The position numbers and the translations under genes were made by a program. The notes beneath the pieces were generated by a model. The model was given only the letters and a program-made list of their open reading frames with translations. It had not been told where the DNA came from and ran no database searches. From an uncultured Marinicella sp. (GTDB lineage Bacteria > Pseudomonadota > Gammaproteobacteria > Xanthomonadales > Marinicellaceae), in assembly GCA_938008005.1 (NCBI GenBank), contig CALLLZ010000217.1, forward strand, positions 1-5,875: a stretch of 5,875 bases of DNA, written 5' to 3'. Of the stretch, positions 4,803-5,875 are shown in pieces. The first letter of the stretch is position 1, and every line of letters begins with the position of its first letter.

Positions 4803-5875
4803 ATGGATCAATTTTTCAACCCGCAGCGAACAACCCCAGTTAAAATCATGTTATTAGGATCAGGTGAGTTAGGTAAAGAAGTGGTTATCGAGGCTCAACG
4901 ACTTGGTGTACAGGTTATCGCAGTGGATCGTTATGCACAAGCACCGGCTATGCATGTGGCAGATTTCAGTGAAGTGGTTGATATGACAGAAGCCAAACTG
5001 TTGCGTCAGGTTATTGAGAAACATCAGCCTGATTTAATCGTGCCTGAAATTGAAGCCATAGCCACATCTGTCTTGGTTGATTATGAACAAAAAGGGTATC
5101 GAGTTGTACCTACCGCAACAGCAGCACAACTGACTATGGATCGAGAAGGTATCAGACGTTTGGCAGCAGAAGAGCTGGAATTGAACTGCAGTCCATATGA
5201 TTTTGTTGATGATTATCAAGGATTTGTAAAAGCCGTTGATCAAGTTGGTATACCCTGCGTGGTTAAACCAGTGATGAGTTCATCTGGTAAAGGCCAAACA
5301 ACCATCAGAACTAATGAAGACATTGAAGCTGCATGGAAATATGCCCAAAGCGGCGGTCGAACAGGTGCAGGACGAGTGATTGTAGAAGGCTTTGTTAAGT
5401 TTGATTATGAGATCACTTTATTGACTGTCAGACACAAAGATGGCACCACTTTCTGTGAGCCGATTGGTCATCGGCAAGAGCAGGGTGATTACCAAGAATC
5501 ATGGCAACCACAACCCATGACAGACAGCTCTATGGCTAAGGCTAAAGAGATGGCTAAAAAAGTTACGGATGCCTTAGGGGGGTATGGGTTATTTGGTGTT
5601 GAATTATTTGTACGTGGTGATGATGTTATTTTTTCAGAAGTATCACCCCGACCTCATGACACTGGTATGGTAACCATGATTTCCCAAGACCTGAGCCAAT
5701 TTGCTTTACATGTACGAGCTATACTAGGCTTGCCAATTCCTACCATTCAACAAAATGGGCCTTCCGCTTCTCATGTTATTTTAGGAGAGGGCACAGGGAC
5801 TAATCCAACATTCAGCCAAGTAGATGAGGCCCTAACTCAAAAAGGCACTCAAGTGCGTTTGTTTGGCAAGCCAGA
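4803..5875 (+). CDS. purT: formate-dependent phosphoribosylglycinamide formyltransferase PurT, C-terminus cut by the window edge
   Basis: PurT, a cytoplasmic ATP-grasp enzyme, makes formyl-GAR from formate, ATP and GAR. This is the folate-independent alternative to PurN at step three of purine synthesis. The visible 357 codons align closely with E. coli PurT (392 residues): GSGELGKE (19-26) and PEIEAIAT (81-88), whose Glu22 and Glu82 bind GAR in the E. coli enzyme; the ATP-grasp Lys155 in VVKPVMSSSGKGQ; EITLLTV (203-209); and the Mg ligands Glu267 (YGLFGVELF) and Glu279 (FSEVSPRPHDTGM). The sequence ends in LFGKP, about 35 residues short, so the SRRLG segment that completes the GAR phosphate site lies beyond the edge. 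The ATG at 4803 gives the expected 15 residues before MLLGSGELG but has no Shine-Dalgarno. An in-frame ATG at 4767 would add 12 residues but overlaps the likely -10. The gene is divergent from the isomerase gene. Confidence 0.96.
   Translation, partial: MDQFFNPQRTTPVKIMLLGSGELGKEVVIEAQRLGVQVIAVDRYAQAPAMHVADFSEVVDMTEAKLLRQVIEKHQPDLIVPEIEAIATSVLVDYEQKGYRVVPTATAAQLTMDREGIRRLAAEELELNCSPYDFVDDYQGFVKAVDQVGIPCVVKPVMSSSGKGQTTIRTNEDIEAAWKYAQSGGRTGAGRVIVEGFVKFDYEITLLTVRHKDGTTFCEPIGHRQEQGDYQESWQPQPMTDSSMAKAKEMAKKVTDALGGYGLFGVELFVRGDDVIFSEVSPRPHDTGMVTMISQDLSQFALHVRAILGLPIPTIQQNGPSASHVILGEGTGTNPTFSQVDEALTQKGTQVRLFGKP

Noticed and set aside
5034..5243. 69-residue minus-strand ORF inside purT
   Set aside because: It is fully covered by a well-conserved purT reading frame on the other strand and has low-complexity, Cys-rich shadow composition.

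Overview
The window looks like chromosomal housekeeping DNA from a Gram-negative gammaproteobacterium of moderate-to-low GC content (roughly 40-45% by eye). The evidence is an LpxH of the lipid A pathway, a PurT and an AsnS that both align closely with the E. coli proteins as I remember them, and a cyclophilin-lpxH gene pair like ppiB-lpxH of E. coli. A Marinicella-like organism would fit, but that is a guess. I see no mobile element, CRISPR array, rRNA or tRNA.

Layout: positions 1-146 hold the 3' edge of an unidentified region and a plus-strand intrinsic terminator. Four genes then run on the minus strand. Reading from right to left, in transcription order, they are an exported cyclophilin-type peptidyl-prolyl isomerase (3974-4585), lpxH (3261-3977, overlapping the isomerase by 4 bases), a divergent class III PLP aminotransferase (1627-3126) and asnS (147-1547). 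A 217-base intergenic region separates the isomerase from the divergent purT on the plus strand (4803 to the right edge, lacking its C-terminus). A hairpin terminator lies between the aminotransferase and asnS, ending almost at the asnS Shine-Dalgarno.

Function: isomerase and lpxH form a translationally coupled pair serving the cell envelope (periplasmic protein folding and lipid A synthesis). purT supplies formate-dependent purine synthesis. asnS charges tRNA-Asn. The aminotransferase has an uncertain substrate and seems to have its own promoter.

The most striking point is that asnS is full length (466 positions, no indels, all class II synthetase motifs intact) but has an in-frame TGA at codon 187. 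It lies between motif 1 and motif 2, where E. coli AsnS has Leu. TGA is a normal stop elsewhere in the window, so this is not an alternative code. It is a sequencing error, a recent nonsense mutation, or (least likely but most interesting) a readthrough site: the stop is UGA followed by C, and a potential stem starts one base later. I found no other clear sign of a new biological system.
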